In this document: positions 11,701 through 24,200 of the stretch, in pieces
Numbering within the stretch: the stretch's first letter is position 1
Layout of the letters: each line of letters starts with the position of its first letter
From: Cryptomeria japonica
Lineage: Eukaryota; Streptophyta; Pinopsida; Cupressales; Cupressaceae
Assembly: GCF_030272615.1 (NCBI RefSeq)
Contig: NC_081414.1
Coordinates: 53,872,636 to 53,936,635 of the forward strand
DNA length: 64,000 bases
Reading direction: 5' to 3'
Notes under the pieces: model-generated
What the model saw: the letters and a program-made list of their open reading frames with translations, nothing else
Told to the model about the DNA's origin: nothing
The model's database searches: none
Program-made: the position numbers and the translations under genes

Positions 11701-12992
11701 CTTCACGGACCTCAAACACACCTCTGGAAACGATCGGCATCGTTTTCGGATCATAAAATTGCATTTTGCAACTTTCAGGCAATTACGCCACAATTTTCGC
11801 ATTTAATCGCGAAGACGTAATTTTCAAACCTATCAAAACGCCTTTCTGGAGCTTGCCATCTGACAGGCATGTACTTTGATATACAAGGATGACATCTACT
11901 AAACAGTTTCTCAAGACGAGTCCCGAGCGAAGAGATATTAATTTCCGAAAATGACCAACTGGCTTTGTCGACACTGCGGACCTGATGAAGTCAATGTTCT
12001 GGCAACACATGATGCCTTTCTTAAAAATACCAAACGACCTCCGTAGGCCCTCAAATTCAGAACATAGGTACCTTTAAGTACATATTAAATCTTTGAATTC
12101 TCATTTTGATCACCCGACTGACAGAATGCAAATGGCGCGCTCACCAAAATGGCTACATTAACTGATCTAACACTGGAAGTGCGGATAACTGAATTTGATG
12201 ACAAAATGAGTCCTTTTGAAAACCGATCAAACGGATTGATAGAGATTTGAAATTTGAAACGTAGCTCACCATTTATACCAAAATTAGCCCGGAATAAACA
12301 TTCTGACATGACGCTCACCAGGACATTTTTACACTTGTGCAAACATCACAAAGTACAAACGGATTGAGCTTTGAAAACTGAGCAAATGGATTCATAAGGA
12401 CTTGAAATTTGAAACGTATCTCACCATTTATACTGACATCAACCTGGAAGAAATAATTTGGCATGATGCTTACTGAGGCAAGTTTTACAATTGTTCAAAA
12501 CAGGGCTCCGACTAGCTGTCGAAACAGGGACTTGCCAAAACACACAAACTGCAAATGGATTCGGTTTGGAAAACTGAGCAAATGGAATTGTCAAGACCTG
12601 AAATTTTGCAGGGCGACTCACATTAATGCATACAATTGAATCCATTTTGAATTTTTTCATGATGATCAATAGGGCAAAAGATGTAATCGCTCAAAGAAGG
12701 CTACTCCATAAAATCTGCATTTGTGCCTAAAATGCACTTCCAGCTCACCCCTCAAAATGGGTACCTCATAAACTTATCCAAAATGAATTCTGAAAGTTGC
12801 ACATCACTGAATAGGCCAAATGAAAGGTGTGGGACATGAATCCCGAGCCTTACCCTCTGAAAATCAACTGGCTCCATTTTACCCCCTTGCTAACTAGGCC
12901 ATTCAAACTGACTTATTTTAATCATTTGGAAATGCAGGGCAAAATTTTGAAATGGGCCTATAAACTTGACTCAGTTTTAAATACTCCCAACA
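8768..12992 (-). repeat. Element A 5' LTR (right copy)
   Basis: 4225-bp terminal repeat matching 2128-6327 along its whole length. It keeps the 25 bp (about 11455-11480) missing from the left copy, bounded by ATTGCCT on both sides. The plus-oriented TATA box is at 10476-10483 and the 12-bp hairpin at 10191-10241. Confidence 0.92.
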
Positions 12993-14310
12993 TGATTGAA
13001 GGTAAGATGAGTACCACTTTATTGTGCGGTTTTATCCCATGGTTTTGTAATATTGTTTGATGGTTTCATGTATTGTATATCCTATATATAAGGTATGTGT
13101 GATGGAGATTGTATGTAAGATTCTTATAGCTATTGAGTTACCTCTGAATCTTCGGTTAATGACACTCTTTTGAAAAGATTTCTCTATAAGTATATTGTAA
13201 TTTGTTATTAATTTTTAAATAATATATTGGTCAACTTTTGGAGTGTGGAATTTTTCTCGCAAAAAGCTTTTCCCCACATAAATCATTGTATTGTGTTATG
13301 TATGCTATTTATGTTTATTTATGTTAATTTTTTGTAATTGTTGTAAGGATCTATAAAATCTTTGCATTACCATCCTCTCAAGGATAGTGTAGGAAGTTGT
13401 TTCACTACTTAACTGGGTGAACTCACAATAATGGTTCCCACTTTTTTGCCACTTTTGACAATGAGATGAACATTTTTAAAATAATCTTCAACTTCCAACA
13501 ACTATAACTTTTATACTATTAAGAATGTCAAGATTATGTAAATTAGTGATTTGTAGCATTTGTCTGTATATTCTAAATATATTTTTTTCAATTTTTTTTG
13601 AAGATATTTTTGAAATTTTTCCATCTCCTTGGAAAAGTAGTTATTTATAGCAAACTACATTTTTAGAGAGTGATGTGCCTCCCGAAACGTATAAGTTTTT
13701 TTCTATAAATGATAAAAACTCAATTCTTTCAAATTTTGGTTTGTAACATCAATATCCAAGGCTTGTTGTTGGTTTGATCGTGATATGTTGAATATTTTTC
13801 ATTTTACTAAGTTTTGAAGTCCAACTAGCTATAATTTAGACATAGGTTTATGTTTCAACACATAACCTGTTTTATATATATCGAAATTCAAACAAAAAAT
13901 TGTTAGAAAGAAGAAATCAATACCTGGGGTATAGATATTTATCAGAATTTTTTTGAATTAGTTTCCTATTTTTTTCCAATGTGTTGAATAGAGAAGTTCA
14001 TGTTCGGTGAAAAACCAATATTCTATAAAATTAAAAAAACAAGAACATAATAAACTATCAATGTAATAAAATTATACTCATTGGAAAGCTTGCTCTGAGT
14101 ACTACCATCTTATATTTTGGGGTTATCAAGATTTTTTCATTTGTGCCTTGAACCCGAGGTTTGAAGGTAAAAATTTCTCAGAACTCTGAAAAATTTGAGG
14201 AGAGACCTCTAAAAAGCGGGTTCGACCAAACAGTGTTTCGAGCAAAGGGGGGTTTGATCGAACCCCCCTTCACTCAAACCCCCTAGGCAAAATAATGGCA
14301 CGTACTTTCA
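12993..14310 (+). repeat. R repeat, copy 1, right part
   Basis: Continues R after element A and matches 27431-28310 forward and 29941-30835 reversed. It has a plus-strand TATATATAAGG-like box near 13083, then a T-rich stretch that ends in a 'TTTTCCCCACATAAAT'-like segment near 13265, the usual look of the R/U5 part of copia-type LTRs. From about 13880 this copy continues into sequence found inverted at 28316-28755. The LTR-like reading is inference. Confidence 0.7.
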
Positions 14311-14877
14311 TGTAACGGCTGGGTTCTAACGAACCCAACCTTTTGTAACTGTCGGTGTTCGTTCCAACCCTGGCTGACCCAATTTTATTTTTTTTAACAT
14401 TTTTGTACAGTCATATAAATATACATCATTTTTTTCATTTTTTTACACACAAATGATTAAAACAATTCGCTTTTTTGGATGAAAGAAGACATTTGAAATT
14501 TATTTTGAGGGCAATAATTTGAAGATACTTGAAGGTTATTTTAAAAGCTTGGGGAACAAGAAGAGAAGGCAAAATAAGACTTCAAGGAATTATTCTCTTG
14601 AAACGGAACAAAGATATCGACAACAAAGAAGGCAAAGATATCATGATGCAAGTATGTCTTTTTATTTTTATTTCTATTTAATTTTATATGTATTACGTAC
14701 CAAAAATTGCGTTTATTTGTTAGTATTAGTTAAATATTTTTTATCTAATATTTTTATGAAAATTATTTTAAATAATATTAACTAAATGGAATTTAATTTA
14801 ATTTATATAATAATTCTATCTCAATTAATTCTAAATGATGTTATTTTTATTAAATTAATTGGAAATAGTAGGATTAA
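14311..14877. other. AT-rich spacer, no gene recognised
   Basis: Between the end of R and the broken copia element lies AT-rich DNA. One 88-codon plus frame (14519-14785) opens with a Lys/Arg/Gln-rich stretch (QRYRQQRRQRY), then becomes hydrophobic low-complexity sequence. I cannot support it as a gene; the basic part could be an exon fragment of an old transposon. Confidence 0.5.
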
Positions 14878-14879
14878 AA

Positions 14880-15900
14880 ATATGTGAGCATCCACTATCA
14901 ATTACCCATTCATCATTATCTTCAACTTATGCTTCCAGGGCATTTTCTTCATTTATGATATCCGGTTCCGGTTCATCTTCTTTTAAAGCATAGAACACCC
15001 ATTTCTTTCCATTGCTAGATCCACTAGCAGAGTCTTTTGTCGGTTCATCTCCAGAGTCATCAGTTACTCCTTCCTCATCAACTATGTAGCATTTTTTACT
15101 TTTCTTGAATCTATATCTGTTCTGGTTAGGCTTAAATGATTTCTTAACTCTTTCCTCAAACTTTACATTCCTTTCAGGACATCTAGATGCAAAATGACCA
15201 ATCTTATTACATGCAAAACAGTTAAAATGTATTTTTCCTTCATACTTATTTCCTGTCGGACCTTTAGGTACTCTTCGAGCAAATAAGGCTTCAAGTTGCT
15301 CAAATTATTCATCTTCTTTCCTCATATCTTCCAATTCTTTTGCATATAAGAGTTTCCAATCACTTTTTCCATTAGATGATGATGATGATGCATGAAAAGA
15401 AGGTTTAGAATTTATAGCTCCAGAAGATCCAAATTCTTCAAGCTCAAAGGTAGATAATTTCCCAATCAGAATATCTCTATTAACTGAAGTGTTTACCATT
15501 GTTCTCAACTCATTAATTATAGTTGCCTTAATCTTGTAAGCTGATGGAAGGGCTCTCAAGACTTTGGAAACTATTTTATCTTCACTCAGAAATCCTCCAT
15601 AACATTGAATTCCCATAAGAATCTTATTTACTCTTTCTATAAACACAACAATTCTTTCATTATCTTTCATCTTGAAGTTTTCATATCTTACCCGATTACC
15701 ATCAAGTTTCAGAATTTTGACAGTAGGATCCCCTTCATTTAGATTTTGCAATTTGTCCCACATAACCTTTATCGATGATTTATCAGTCAATCCCATGATC
15801 TGCTGATCAAAAAGTGTACACAAGATGGCTTCTCTAGTTCTACAATAATTTTCAATATTCTTGTCCAAGTCTATAGGAGCAGGATTGCCAAATGTCGAAT
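14880..15900 (-). pseudogene. gag: Copia gag plus start of protease
   Basis: Nucleocapsid/capsid precursor of a copia element. The frame 15868-15305 (about 187 codons; the true start lies upstream, since this frame opens with TTG) carries the UBN2-type gag fold, with motifs such as MWDKLQNL, YENFKMKDNE and LRALPSAY. It is broken by a TAA at about 15302. Reading continues in the same frame through a perfect CX2CX4HX4C zinc knuckle (CFACNKIGHFASRC, about 15210), a basic and then acidic linker, and a second TAA near 14928. It ends with the copia protease active site WVIDSGCSH at about 14885-14912, where the element is cut off. The catalytic Asp-Ser-Gly is visible, but the enzyme is incomplete. 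Confidence 0.85.
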
Positions 15901-16108
15901 CATAAGGTGTATATCCTTTATCAATGATCTACCAAATATCCCTACCAAGACATCTAAGATGAGTCTCCATTAGAATTTTCCATATCCCAAAATTTATTAC
16001 ATCAAGCTTAGGGAATTCTCTTCTGAAAAATAGTTGTCTGTGGATTTGTAGTGTTAGTTACCATAGGATCTACCTCAAGCAGTTAAGTTTCTGCAAAAGA
16101 GGACCAAA

Positions 16109-16122
16109 TCTCTAATACTAAT
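16109..16122 (-). other. Degenerate copia primer-binding site
   Basis: On the minus strand, directly after the LTR, the sequence is ATTAGTATTAGAGA. This is the copia consensus ATTGGTATCAGAGC (complementary to initiator Met tRNA) with G-to-A and C-to-T changes. Confidence 0.75.
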
Positions 16123-17351
16123 TGTTAGGATAACCGGTGAATAGCTGAGAGGCGGGGGGGGGGGGGGGGGCGTGAATCAATTGTTAACTGATTATAACAT
16201 TTAATCCACTTAATAAATTTTAACCAGATTAAGTACTGGCAAAGCACAAATAGATACCAGCAAACAATAAAACTTGACAATTAAACATATAATGTATGCA
16301 AAAAAACCATACCACATAACACCATGATTTGTATGTGCAAAACCCAGAAAGGAAAAAACCATGGTGGGAAGCCTACCCATAGTTAGTGACACTTCTGCAG
16401 AAAGTATGTCTTACAATGAGGGGCCTGTACATGTAGGAAAACACACTGCCTAGAGTGTACTGCTCATTACAAAAGAGTCTCACTAAATAGAAAGGTTAAA
16501 AAAACCTCAAGATATATGACAACAATCCAAAATAATGAATTGCCAGAGATAGAATCTACCATGCCTGATTACAGTCTCAGTTAAGCTCAATATCAGAGGC
16601 CTTTGACCCCTTTCTTAATCCCAATTTGATCACCTATGATCAACCAAATCCCCTTCGCATATGATATTTCATTCCAAGACCATGCCACTTATTCCATTCC
16701 CATACCCCGATCTACAATGAGATCTTACATAATTTTATACAAACCCTAAGGCCTAAACCAATTAGGTCAACCACTTAAAAGATATTAAAATAAGATCATT
16801 ACATAAATTCATATTACAATGATATGCCATGTCATCTTAAGACCAAAACAATAATAACCAATCCATGAAACATCTCGAAACATACTGGTAACATGTAGAG
16901 AACATGTTATCATGATACCGGTCCATAACCTAGATAGGTACAAGACCTATTCTGGGTCCACCATGGCAAAGCAATGTCTTCAAGCAATTGAAGTATGATC
17001 AAAGAACATCTTCATCATCCTAAAATCCATCTAGAAGTTGTATCAACACCAGTTATGCATCCTATCAAGATTCCTCAGTGAAAACTCTATCGGTAGAGCC
17101 TTAAACCAATACCAGTAAGGGTTTACCAGAGTGTGTGATAGCATCCGATTACCAAGTCAACACCATCTGACCAAGAAATTCTCTAGAAGATTGTGCCACA
17201 TGTAACCAATCACATTCCATAGATCCAAATATGTCGGAAGTGTCCAACAGATAGTCTCTTCTATCGGTAACACTAGATCTTCTATCGATAACCAAAACCT
17301 ATCTATCAGTAACCAGCCATAACAGATAGTGTTGACATCAATGACAAAACA
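16123..17351 (-). repeat. Copia 5' LTR
   Basis: 1229 bp with TG...CA ends on the minus strand (TGTTTTGTCATTG...GGTTATCCTAACA). Near its 3' end it contains an uninterrupted 17-base G tract on the plus strand (16154-16170). No second copy lies in the window, so the outer boundary rests on the terminal dinucleotide only. Confidence 0.75.
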
Positions 17352-17384
17352 TCAATGAAACACATAATCAATTCATCCATAATG

Positions 17385-18010
17385 CCAGCATATTTAAGAC
17401 CTATAATAACACAATAAGTCCTAGTATCACATAATATGCCTTATTATTACTTAATATGACCATGCATGCAAAAACATTTCACATTAATATACTTGACTCC
17501 TCTTAAGACAAATATATTATGTGATAATTAAGGACCTATCACATGGAATTAAATAGGTCTTAAATATGATATAAGTTAGAACCTATTATGATATAATAGG
17601 TCTTATTAATTATGACTTAATACACGTATGCAAAAACATTTCATATTATACTTGACTCCCCTTAAGACCTATATTATGCAAATATTAGGACCTATTATGT
17701 ATGTGATATTAGGACCTAAATTAAGTGATAGTAGGTCATTAATTTATCACATGTACATAATAGGCCCTAATATCTCATAAATACAGGTCTTAAGGCCCAG
17801 ACTCAAGCATATAATGTGAAATGTTTTTGCATACATGGTCATGTTATTAAGTCACAATAAGACCTATTATGTCATAATAGGTTCTATTATGTCATATTTA
17901 AGATAGGTATTATCACATATAATAGGTCTTAATATCACATAATAGGTCCTAGTATCACATAATATAGGTTTTAAGGGGATTCAAGTATAATGTGAAATAT
18001 TTTTTCATAC
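17385..18010. repeat. Palindromic AT-rich minisatellite
   Basis: A dense mixture of direct and inverted copies of CACATAATAGGTC / TAGGACCTA-type words. Longer inverted pairs also occur: GCAAAAACATTTCACATT near 17471 is matched by AATGTGAAATGTTTTTGC near 17815, and a second pair lies near 17630 and 17975. Much of it could fold as stacked hairpins. It sits between the copia LTR and a fragment resembling the leader of element D, from which the ATGTGAAATGTTTTTGCATACACTTG-type edge may derive. Confidence 0.75.
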
Positions 18011-18745
18011 ACTTGAAAATAAAGAATACACAATGTTTGCTTGTTTGAAAGTGTTTGATTATTTTGATCATGCAAGCACAAATCCTAGGGCTAGACGAAA
18101 CAATAGTTTTTGAATCTCACTTGGGAGGTTACCCTGAGCTATGCAATTCATAGTGCATACTTAAGTGCTTGACCCCAATGGCTCCCCTCCTAGACACTCA
18201 CTTCTCTGAGGTAGCCAAGCACCAGTCCCCATGAAAATTCCCACTGGCGAAATATGTATCTCTACTAAGAACCATAAGAATGTGAGCTGCTTCAGAGGTC
18301 CGACCTCTTGCACCAATAACTATAATATTTTTGGCTTCTAACACAAAAGGTGTCTAGTAAGGGAATCCGTTCGGGTGGCTATAATCAGCAGCGTGTTATG
18401 CTCTGTTAAATGGAAGGCCTCCCAGCCTATAGAGGTTGCATTCTATAGGGTTTATGGGGAGTCATAACATCCATATAGCAGTATGTAACACCCATTGCTT
18501 GCAACTTTTGTCTCAAACACATTTATTTATAGTGGCTTGGAAGATCTTGGCTTTATCTTGTTACCACTTTGGGTCTTTCCCTCTCACCGAGCCTTAAGGG
18601 CTACTCGGGACGCAGGCCCCTTTCTAAGGATAAAAAAAAAGAGCCTATTGTTGAAGACACAAAAGACAAGTTTGTTAATTTTAGAGCACCAATTGAAGTG
18701 TTTGTTAATCTATAAAGACAAATGGTTTCAAAATCTAAATTAAAA
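18011..18745 (-). repeat. Orphan gypsy leader fragment
   Basis: Matches, with clear divergence, the 5' leader of element D at about 51800-52560, and its right part matches 28765-29028 more closely. Shared landmarks are a CTCTACTAAGAACC word, a GAGGTCCGACCTC word, a TTATTTATAGTGG word and GAGCCTATTG. There is no coding sequence; it is the remnant of a related element's untranslated region. Confidence 0.7.
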
Positions 18746-18746
18746 A

Positions 18747-18773
18747 ACATGAAAGTGTGCATCACTTTCATGT
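18747..18773. repeat. Perfect 11-bp inverted repeat at R boundary
   Basis: ACATGAAAGTG (18747-18757) and CACTTTCATGT (18763-18773) are exact reverse complements around a 5-base loop. The hairpin sits exactly where R copy 2 starts, and one arm recurs at 28314-28324 and 29933-29943, where other R ends lie. Confidence 0.8.
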
Positions 18774-19278
18774 AATTCCAATTCTCAAACAATGTGAGAA
18801 CACACAACTCACACAACTAATTGGAGAGCATAGAGGTAGATAAGGAGTCAAAAAACCCACTTTGGAACCAATGTGGGATAAAGAATGTCAAACCCTATGC
18901 TAAGGTGGGCCCATACACCAAACACCTTTATGTAAATGGAAACCCAATTAGCCAAACAAAAGGATTCAAATCAATAAATGATTTGAAAATGCAGAGCTAA
19001 AGAAAGTTATATGCTAAGTCAAATGAAATAGTGTCCCCAAACCCTAAAATATATAATACAAACAAATGGCCCAGCCACCAACAATTAAAGTTGATTCACG
19101 GTCCCACCATCATGCTTTCTTTAACATAATCAACAAATCCTAAACAACGATGAATTAGGGAAAATAAATGAAATATTTCCAACATTGGGTTCCTACAAAC
19201 ATGGTATACCAAGTTCACGTTGTATGCCAACTTTACACATAAGATCTTGTCAAATCTCAAAAAGCCACAATAAACTAC
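18774..19278 (+). repeat. R repeat, copy 2, left part
   Basis: Corresponds to about 1355-1833 of copy 1. It ends at the ACTAC target site (19274-19278) of element B and resumes at 27140. Confidence 0.85.
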
Positions 19279-20509
19279 TGTAAAGCGGAAAATCGCTGTC
19301 GAACCCTAGTTGGTCTCCCCTCTTCTAACTCCGAGGAGAGAGAAGGGAGGTTCGCTAGGATTCGATGGGTTTTCACTTAGGGGGAAGACTTTACATTCAA
19401 AAGAGGGGTTGAAACTCATAAGATCCAATCCCACACAAGGTAAGATTGGATGCTAGATGAATTTCAAGGGTTTGGAAAGCAAAGCTACCCTCTTTTGTAA
19501 AGAATGTTGATTAAGGAAATTAAGCTAAGCATGCATAGAAAGTCATAAAGATTCGCCTATAAACTAAGTTTAGGTTATAGGATGAAGCTGCGGACCTGGA
19601 ATTAGCAGTAAAATGTCGATACGGCGCTGTCCTGCAAATTTGAGAAAAAGCTGTCGGGACGATGGTGCCCGGCGCCACTCTCCTCCGAAAAATTCGCGAA
19701 ACGAAGGGGGATCGGTTCGTCTCTGCACAAGGATTCCAGATCTTCAATCTCAGCCGCGTACCTGCAACCTACACACAGAAAAGCGAAGATGATGGGGGGT
19801 TAGGGATTAGGGGTTTGCCTTTAGGTCAAACCCCGGTTTTGGAATTAACCAAGAAATGAGCAAGAGCTGTAAATGTAAATGACTGTAATGTAAAACAAGT
19901 ACTAATACCTTGTTCTAAGGATGTTAGTATCCTTATGTGCGAAGGTTTAGATGTTGTATGTTGTAGTATGTAGCATGTTGTATGTAGCATGTAGTAAGTG
20001 ATCTCCTCTTCAATGGTTGAATCCTTGACTTGAATGCAACACTTAGCCTTGAATGGAGACTTGAAATGATCAATTGCTTGAATGCTTGAATGCTTAAGTA
20101 TAGTTTCCACGCCTTTTCCATCATATCGAATGAGAGAGGAAAATGTAGTTTATATACTTGTCATTTAGGGCTGATAGACTGATTTTCCCGACCTTAGGCC
20201 GACCAGGGAAGTATATTTCCAAATTGCAATCAAAAAGACCCGATATCACTTAGGAGACCAGGCCCAAAATAGGACCCAGGGACCAGGGCGCTGGGCGCCA
20301 TGGTCCTGGAGGACCAGGGCGCTGGGCGCTCTGGTCCCACCTCCGGGACAGCGGGGTGCAAAGGAGGTTCAGGCCAGGGTGCATGAAAAATGTAGTTTTC
20401 AGTGTCGTGAGCAAGTTTTGGGGTCTCCATTCAGGTTGCGTGTTGCGTCGCCATCGTGAAGACCGAAATGCAGTCGAAATTGCAAGTGTCGCAATTTTAG
20501 GACGCTACA
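19279..20509 (-). repeat. Element B 3' LTR (left copy)
   Basis: 1231 bp, TGTAAAGCGG...GGACGCTACA. A minus-strand TATATAAA box lies at 20149-20156. It has two 31-bp GGACCAGGGCGCTGGGCGCC units at 20280-20338, against three in the right LTR, which accounts exactly for the 31-bp length difference. Confidence 0.93.
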
Positions 20510-20524
20510 TTTAGCCCCCACTTT
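20510..20524 (-). other. Polypurine tract of element B
   Basis: Minus-strand AAAGTGGGGGCTAAA lies directly upstream of the 3' LTR, the expected place for plus-strand priming. The same tract precedes the right LTR of element C. Confidence 0.8.
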
Positions 20525-21250
20525 AGCGGGAGTATGTATGCTCATACTTTCGGTAAAGTACAAGGAAACAACATTAAAAGACCTTCACCACGTCAAGGAG
20601 GCAAGACACACCAAGCCCCCAGTGGACTAAGGATCTTACGACTTCGATTGACAAAGTAAAAGGGAAGATCACGAGGGAGAACCATGACTGTCAGTAGTAA
20701 GGTTCCCTCACTATGAGTCATGTAAGAGAAATACCGAAAATTTTCAAGGCAAAGCTAAGTTCTCCAAGAAATTTTCAAGTATCGTGAAGGGATAGTCATG
20801 GTGTATGCCCCCCTACGTTAAAGCGATCGCACACGCCTCAATGGGGGTGATTTTTTTAATGTAGTGATACACATAAGAAATGAGAAAGGAAAGGAGCACG
20901 TTATCGCGAGGATTTAGCTCCCAAGTATGAGATAAACCCAAGGATAATAGACACAAAACACAAAGCACGAGGTGACTTCGCTTTCCTCGGGGTCAGTATG
21001 CTATATGATAAGTCATGTATATATCATATGTATGTATGCATAATTGTTCTTCATTCCCCAATCAAGGAAGGTCACCTAGAAGAAGGGAACACACGTGTCT
21101 TTTGAGTCAACATGAGAGAGACCAAAGAGATCTCAATGCTTTGCATCGTCCTCAAGTAGACAACACTAAGGACGACAAATAGAAGAATGAGAATAACATA
21201 TAGAAGAAGTAACAAAAGGGAGGGGGAGAGAATCTGCTATGCTAATGTAA

Positions 21251-24200
21251 CTAGTCTAGCATGTCATCTACCCCCCGATCTTGCTGATCAATGTTTCGGG
21301 AAGGCAGGGAACACGCTAGAGGAGGAACATCCAACACAACAGATGGAGCTATCACAAGATCCAAACAAGGGCTATGTTCATGTTCCGAGCCACATTGTTC
21401 TTGTCTAGGAGCTAGGATAAGTGCTTTTGAAAATTCATTAGATAAATGGTTGTCAATATCAACAAGTTCATATTCACTATCAGAAGCAAGAGGAGTAACA
21501 TTATCATCATGAATAACATTTTCATCTATATCATCATCAAGATTTATAAAAATAGGATCTTTAACTCGCACAGGATCAAGACCATCATGCATCTTATGTT
21601 TAGGAGATTTAGGCTCAATATCCGGCTGAGGAGAAAATGGAATAATGCTTGTTGAAGGTGTTTTTGGAGATTGTAAATTTTGAGAAGCGGCTGCTTGAGC
21701 CCTAAGACGACGTTTTCGTTGGCATTCGCGTGCAGAACGATTACGTCTAATCTTAGTAGGAAGTGGAGAAGATTGAGGAGGAGGAATGTTCTCATCCTTA
21801 GCACTTGGGTGTTTAGGTTGTGGTCTCTTCGGTTGAATAATAGGAGAAGAAGAAGGTCTCTTCTCTCTATAAAAGGCAGGAGGAGGAACTGCTCCATATA
21901 AAGGAGGAATTTTTGGTTTAGGGAGAAGACCAAGTCCATCATGACGAGGAGGTATAGGTCTACTTTTAGAAGGTTTATTAGGCATAGACATAGTCACATC
22001 CATGGGGACGGGTTGGGAATCTTCTTGAGGAAAGACATTAGTTTTGTCTTTCAAAGGAAGAATTTCCTTCTCAAGAATGATAGGAATGTCAAGTTTAGGT
22101 GTTCTAGGTTCACTTAAAGATAGGATCATATCTGTTTTCCACTTTTGATAAGATTTGAAAAGATGATCACTTCGTGGGGGAAGAGATTGGAATTGTTTAG
22201 GCCAAAAGTAATCAATAGGAACACTAGAGGTTCTTTCAGCTGGTTTAAAGAGACTATGATTGATAGTAACAATTTCACCATTATGGGGAAATTTTAAACA
22301 CTTATGAATAGGAGAAGCAATAGCCTTCATGGAAGATAGCCAAGGATAGCCAAGTTTCACACGAAATTGTTCGGAAGAAGGAATAATAGAAAAGTTCACA
22401 TCAAGAGATTTATTATGGACCTCAATAGGCAATGTAATAGAACCAATTGCAGGAGAAGAAAATGCATCAAATAGTTTCACAACCACATCTGTTTTGTCAT
22501 ATATCACTTGATTCAATTGCAAAGTAAAAAGAAATTCTTCAGTAATAACATTAACCATGCATGAAGGATCAATAAGCACTCCACGACAAGGTATATTCTT
22601 AACTTTTGCAACTATGTATAAAGGACCATCAGGTGCTCTAATGGTTTCACTAGAATTAAATGTGATGGAAGGTTCTTTAGGGATTTCTTGCTGCTCTACA
22701 AAGTTAATCACATTCGGAGTCATAGACACAAGACCATCAGATGAAAGAGAGGAATCATTAGCCTCAATTGCATTAGAGGTATGAGAAGGCAATGGATCAG
22801 TAAAAATCTGAAGATTTTGGTTAGGAGGAGCTACAGATGTGTTGCCTTTATCATTCACTCCAGAAACAGAAATAGTATTATTATCAATCAAATCCTGAAT
22901 TTTACCCTTTAAAGAAAAACATTTTTCAGTATCATGACCAGGCTGACGATGAAAATGACAAAAAGCTTTGTGATCAAAATAAGGGGAAGTAATTTTTGCA
23001 GGATCAATTTGTCTTATAGGAGGAAGAGTAAGCACATTTTGTCCCAATAACTTATTCATAATATCATGCAATGATTCATTCAAAGGAGTATACTTTCTTT
23101 CTTTCCTGAAAAATTTAGAAATAGGAGGCACACCTGATGCTGCATTCACATTGTTGTTGATGATGTTTTCATTGAATTTGATGGAATCTCTATTCGGTTT
23201 AAACTTCCCAAATGGTTGTTGACTACTATCACCCTTATCACTCGGAGCCATAGGATGTGATTGTTCCATTTGACTCACAGTCAGTTGATAATTGTGAAGA
23301 GTGGCACACAACTATTGGAAAGAAGTAAACTCAGAAAATAGAAGTTTGTCTCGAATATATTTTTGCAAATTAGAAATAAAGATTCTTTGAATATCATTAT
23401 CAGGCACTGGAAAAGAAATTTGAGCATACAAATGCTTATATCTACCAATGAAATCAGTCACTTTTTCTTTAACACCTTGTTTACAATGCATTAAATCAAT
23501 CAAAGTAACTTTAGGACTTATATTGTTTTGAAATTGTTGAATGAAAGCATTTGCAAGTTGTTCGAAAGAAGTAATAGAATAAGAAGGCAACGAGCAATAC
23601 CATTGTAGGGCTTTGTCTCTTAATGTTCTAGTGAATAGTTTCGCAAGCAACCTTGGGTCGTAAGCAAAATCAGTACAAATTGTTTGAAAAGTCTTAACAT
23701 GTGTTAGAGGATCTCCTTTACCATTATAAAGCTCCAGATGCGGGATTTCAACATGTTTAGGAGGGATAGCTCGAACAATGTCAAGAGAAAGTGGGCTCGC
23801 AACATCAAATGTGGGCACACTAAACTTAGATTGATTCATAGAGGCAATTTGTTGCTGTAAAGAAGAGACAGTTTGTGCAAGATTGTTAATGGTCGCTTTA
23901 GTCGAAGAATTCATATTAGGTGTGTTAGATTGAGATGGAGGTGTGATGTTATTGAAAGAAGGTAGAGAATAAGGTGGTGGGACCCTATGATAGTCAACCA
24001 TAGGGGATGATTGGATAGGAGGAACACTACAAGGAGGAATGGAATGGTTAAATGAATTGCCCCCTTGCGTCATGTTCATTTGTGAAGATGTAATAGGAAC
24101 ACTCATTGAAGGAATGTACGAAGAAGTTGGATTGAATGAAGGAAGAGGATTGGTTGAAGAAGAGGGAGGATTGCCCCCATGACTAGTGATCACAGGAGGA

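Larger units (their letters stand above)
2128..12992 (-). mobile_element. Element A: giant-LTR non-autonomous retrotransposon
   Basis: Two direct repeats of 4200 bp (2128-6327) and 4225 bp (8768-12992), both TGTTGTTCACC...ACTCCCAACA on the plus strand, flank only 2440 bp of internal DNA. Flanking 5-mers are GGATT (2123-2127) and TGATT (12993-12997), one mismatch from a target duplication; uninterrupted R at 27430 reads straight across this point. A primer-binding-like site next to the right LTR and the 520-codon frame both put the element on the minus strand. There is no gag, protease, reverse transcriptase or integrase, so it must be mobilised in trans if at all. Long LTRs and this type of primer site suggest the Tat/Ogre group of Ty3/gypsy (inference). 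The LTRs differ at about 1% over their first 570 bp, so the insertion is fairly young. Confidence 0.9.
14878..17351 (-). mobile_element. Truncated Ty1/copia element
   Basis: In minus orientation there is a full LTR (16123-17351), a degenerate initiator-Met primer site, a leader, gag and the first residues of protease. The element then stops abruptly near 14878; no polymerase and no second LTR follow. The order LTR-gag-protease with a UBN2-type gag and CCHC knuckle is typical of Ty1/copia. The missing two thirds were lost by deletion or lie elsewhere. Confidence 0.85.

Noticed and set aside
14519-14785. 88-codon basic frame
   Set aside because: Opens without a clear ATG; only the first 45 residues look protein-like; no family or flanking signals.
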